Source of the DNA: Betaproteobacteria bacterium
Lineage (GTDB): Bacteria > Pseudomonadota > Gammaproteobacteria > Burkholderiales > SG8-41
Reading direction: 5' to 3'
Assembly (NCBI GenBank): GCA_025356695.1
Contig: JANXSE010000277.1
Span: 1-16,685 of the forward strand
DNA length: 16,685 nt
In this document: positions 15,308-16,685 of the stretch, piece by piece
How positions within the stretch are numbered: the first letter of the stretch is position 1
Layout: each line of letters opens with the position of its first letter
Made by a program: the position numbers and the translations under genes
The notes under the pieces: generated by a model
What the model saw: the letters and a program-made list of their open reading frames with translations, nothing else
Database searches by the model: none
Told to the model about the DNA's origin: nothing

Positions 15308-16671
15308 TTTTTCTCCGGACGTGCGGAAGCAATCAGGGCGACGAGTTGCGCGACGCCCGCGGCATCGAGCGACTCAAGACGTTCAAACAGGGCGACCAGT
15401 GCGCTGACCTGTTTTGCCGGCATTGCGCGGCTGAAACAGTCGAGCAGTTTCTCGCGGTGCACGGCCGGATCGAGCGGCACGCCCCACGCGCCCTGCGGCC
15501 CGCGGCAGATCGCCTTCAGCGTGCGGCCGTCGTCGAGATCGGCCTCGGTGGCAACGTGCATCTTGTGAAAATCGCCCGGGATGGACGCATCCTGCGTCAA
15601 CGTGATCTTGCCGAGCAGTTCAACCATGTCGGCACTGAAACGCCGCGCATCGGTGAAGGTGTCGATGCCGACCTTGCCGTCGAGGATGGCCGCCGCGCCG
15701 GTGTACTGCAGGCTGAACTTGCCGTCGAGGCCGGTCGCCGGTTGCGGCCGGTCGGTGTACTTCATCAGCGGCGAAACGATGCGTACCGCCTTGATCTTTG
15801 CGCCCTCGCCGAGCTGGCGGTGGATGTCGAGCCCCGCAGTGATCGAAAAATGCGTGCCGAACTGCGACGGAAACAATTTGATCGCCAGCCCCGGATCGAC
15901 GACACGCCACGGTTTGCCCCACCCGAGCAGGCGCGCCTCGTCGAAGCCGTCCGGGAAAAAAGTTGCGATCAATCCCTTGTGTGCTTCGAGCACGTCGGGG
16001 TTGGCGGTGAAGCCGCGTGCCGCGAGCAGCGCCGAATCGAGGCCCGCCGCCGCGGCGTTGCCGCAGTGCGTGCACTTCGTCATCGAGCCGACATTGGCGA
16101 GCAGCGAACCGGCGCGCGACGCCGCCATGCCGAGCGCATGCTGCAGGTGATTGAGGTCGAGGCCGAGCAGTTCCGCCGCGACGACCGCACTGCCGAGCGC
16201 ACCGGCCACACCGGGCGGATGAAATTTCAGGTCTTCCGGAATGTACTGGTTGCCGGCATATTGCAGGCGGCCCTGGATCTCGAGGCCCTTGGCCACCGCG
16301 GTGATGATTTCACGCCCGCTCGCGCCTTTGAATTCGGCCAGCGCAAACGCCACCGGCACGGTCGGCGACACCGAATGCGTCGGCGGGCTCCACATCGGCT
16401 CGAAGTCGAGCACGTGGGTTGCCATCGCGTTGATCTGCGCGGCCTGCACCACCGAGCCCTTGTAGCCCGCGCCCCACACGCTGGCCTGCGGCGCGCCACC
16501 GAGGCTTCTGGCATGCGCGGCGGCAATCGTCACCGGTTCTTCACCGCAACCGGCAAGTGCCACGGCAACACCGTCCTGGATCGCCTGCTTGACGCGTATC
16601 ACGCATTCGTCACCGAGCGACTCGTAACGCGTCGCCGCGATGATCTCGCACAAATTTCTCGTCAGGCCCAT
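15304..16671 (-). CDS. Divergent MmgE/PrpD family protein
   Basis: A full-length 455-residue MmgE/PrpD-family enzyme. GGAGG at the very right edge of the window (16681-16685) lies 9 nt before the ATG and supports the start. Family blocks are present: RVKQAIQDGVAVALAG (26-41), AQINAMATHVLDFEPMW (78-94), THSVSP (98-103), LKFHPPGVAGALGSAV (148-163), GSMTKCTHCGNAAAAGLDSALLA (195-217) and GWGKPWRVVDPGLAIKLFPSQFGTH (250-274). Several usually constant positions differ: LDFDDT is LDFEPM, TKPLH is TKCTH, and KPYPCC-type is KLFPSQ. Asp89, His99, His151, Lys199 and Lys265 remain, so it is probably active but on another substrate or with another outcome. It is translationally coupled to the receptor gene by an ATGA overlap. 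Confidence 0.9.
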   Translation of the reverse strand: MGLTRNLCEIIAATRYESLGDECVIRVKQAIQDGVAVALAGCGEEPVTIAAAHARSLGGAPQASVWGAGYKGSVVQAAQINAMATHVLDFEPMWSPPTHSVSPTVPVAFALAEFKGASGREIITAVAKGLEIQGRLQYAGNQYIPEDLKFHPPGVAGALGSAVVAAELLGLDLNHLQHALGMAASRAGSLLANVGSMTKCTHCGNAAAAGLDSALLAARGFTANPDVLEAHKGLIATFFPDGFDEARLLGWGKPWRVVDPGLAIKLFPSQFGTHFSITAGLDIHRQLGEGAKIKAVRIVSPLMKYTDRPQPATGLDGKFSLQYTGAAAILDGKVGIDTFTDARRFSADMVELLGKITLTQDASIPGDFHKMHVATEADLDDGRTLKAICRGPQGAWGVPLDPAVHREKLLDCFSRAMPAKQVSALVALFERLESLDAAGVAQLVALIASARPEKK

Positions 16672-16685
16672 GACGGGCGCCCTCC

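Overview
The window is GC-rich and densely coded, with no RNA genes, CRISPR or insertion sequences visible. It carries four periplasmic solute receptors of the Bug/TctC type, four MmgE/PrpD-family enzymes, a TcuA-type flavoprotein and a ketopantoate-reductase-like oxidoreductase, plus three signalling genes. Expanded Bug receptors lacking their membrane partners, mixed with MmgE/PrpD genes, are typical of Betaproteobacteria, especially Burkholderiales (Bordetella, Achromobacter, Cupriavidus relatives). That placement is inferred from gene content only.

Layout. Left part (1-2508, + strand): the 3'-terminal part of an MmgE/PrpD gene, then a KPR-like oxidoreductase. Next (2515-6380, - strand): a membrane-bound Cache-PAS-GGDEF-EAL protein and, upstream of it, a Bug receptor. 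A 126-bp divergent promoter region (6381-6506) separates these from the + strand unit tcuA - bug - prpD-like - bug - mmgE (6507-12833), which is tightly spaced (4-nt overlap, then gaps of 17, 5 and 30 nt) and closes with a strong terminator at 12848-12886. From the right edge a - strand series runs inward: mmgE/prpD (16671-15304), bug (overlapping by 4 nt), a soluble Ser/Thr kinase (52 nt later) and a stand-alone CZB zinc-binding protein (164 nt later). It converges on the same terminator.

How the genes may work together. Bug receptors capture small carboxylates in the periplasm. TcuA-family flavoproteins oxidise tricarballylate-like acids to cis-aconitate-like unsaturated acids. MmgE/PrpD enzymes hydrate, dehydrate, epimerise or decarboxylate such polycarboxylates. 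The window therefore reads as a carboxylate uptake and catabolism island in which receptor and lyase genes occur as adjacent pairs three times. It has no TctA/TctB membrane subunits, no TcuB, no PrpB/PrpC and no DNA-binding regulator. The only regulatory candidates are the c-di-GMP protein, the kinase and the CZB protein. No substrate can be fixed from sequence alone.

The most interesting points are the repeated receptor-lyase pairing, the divergent active-site positions in several MmgE/PrpD paralogs, and the kinase lying directly behind a receptor gene.
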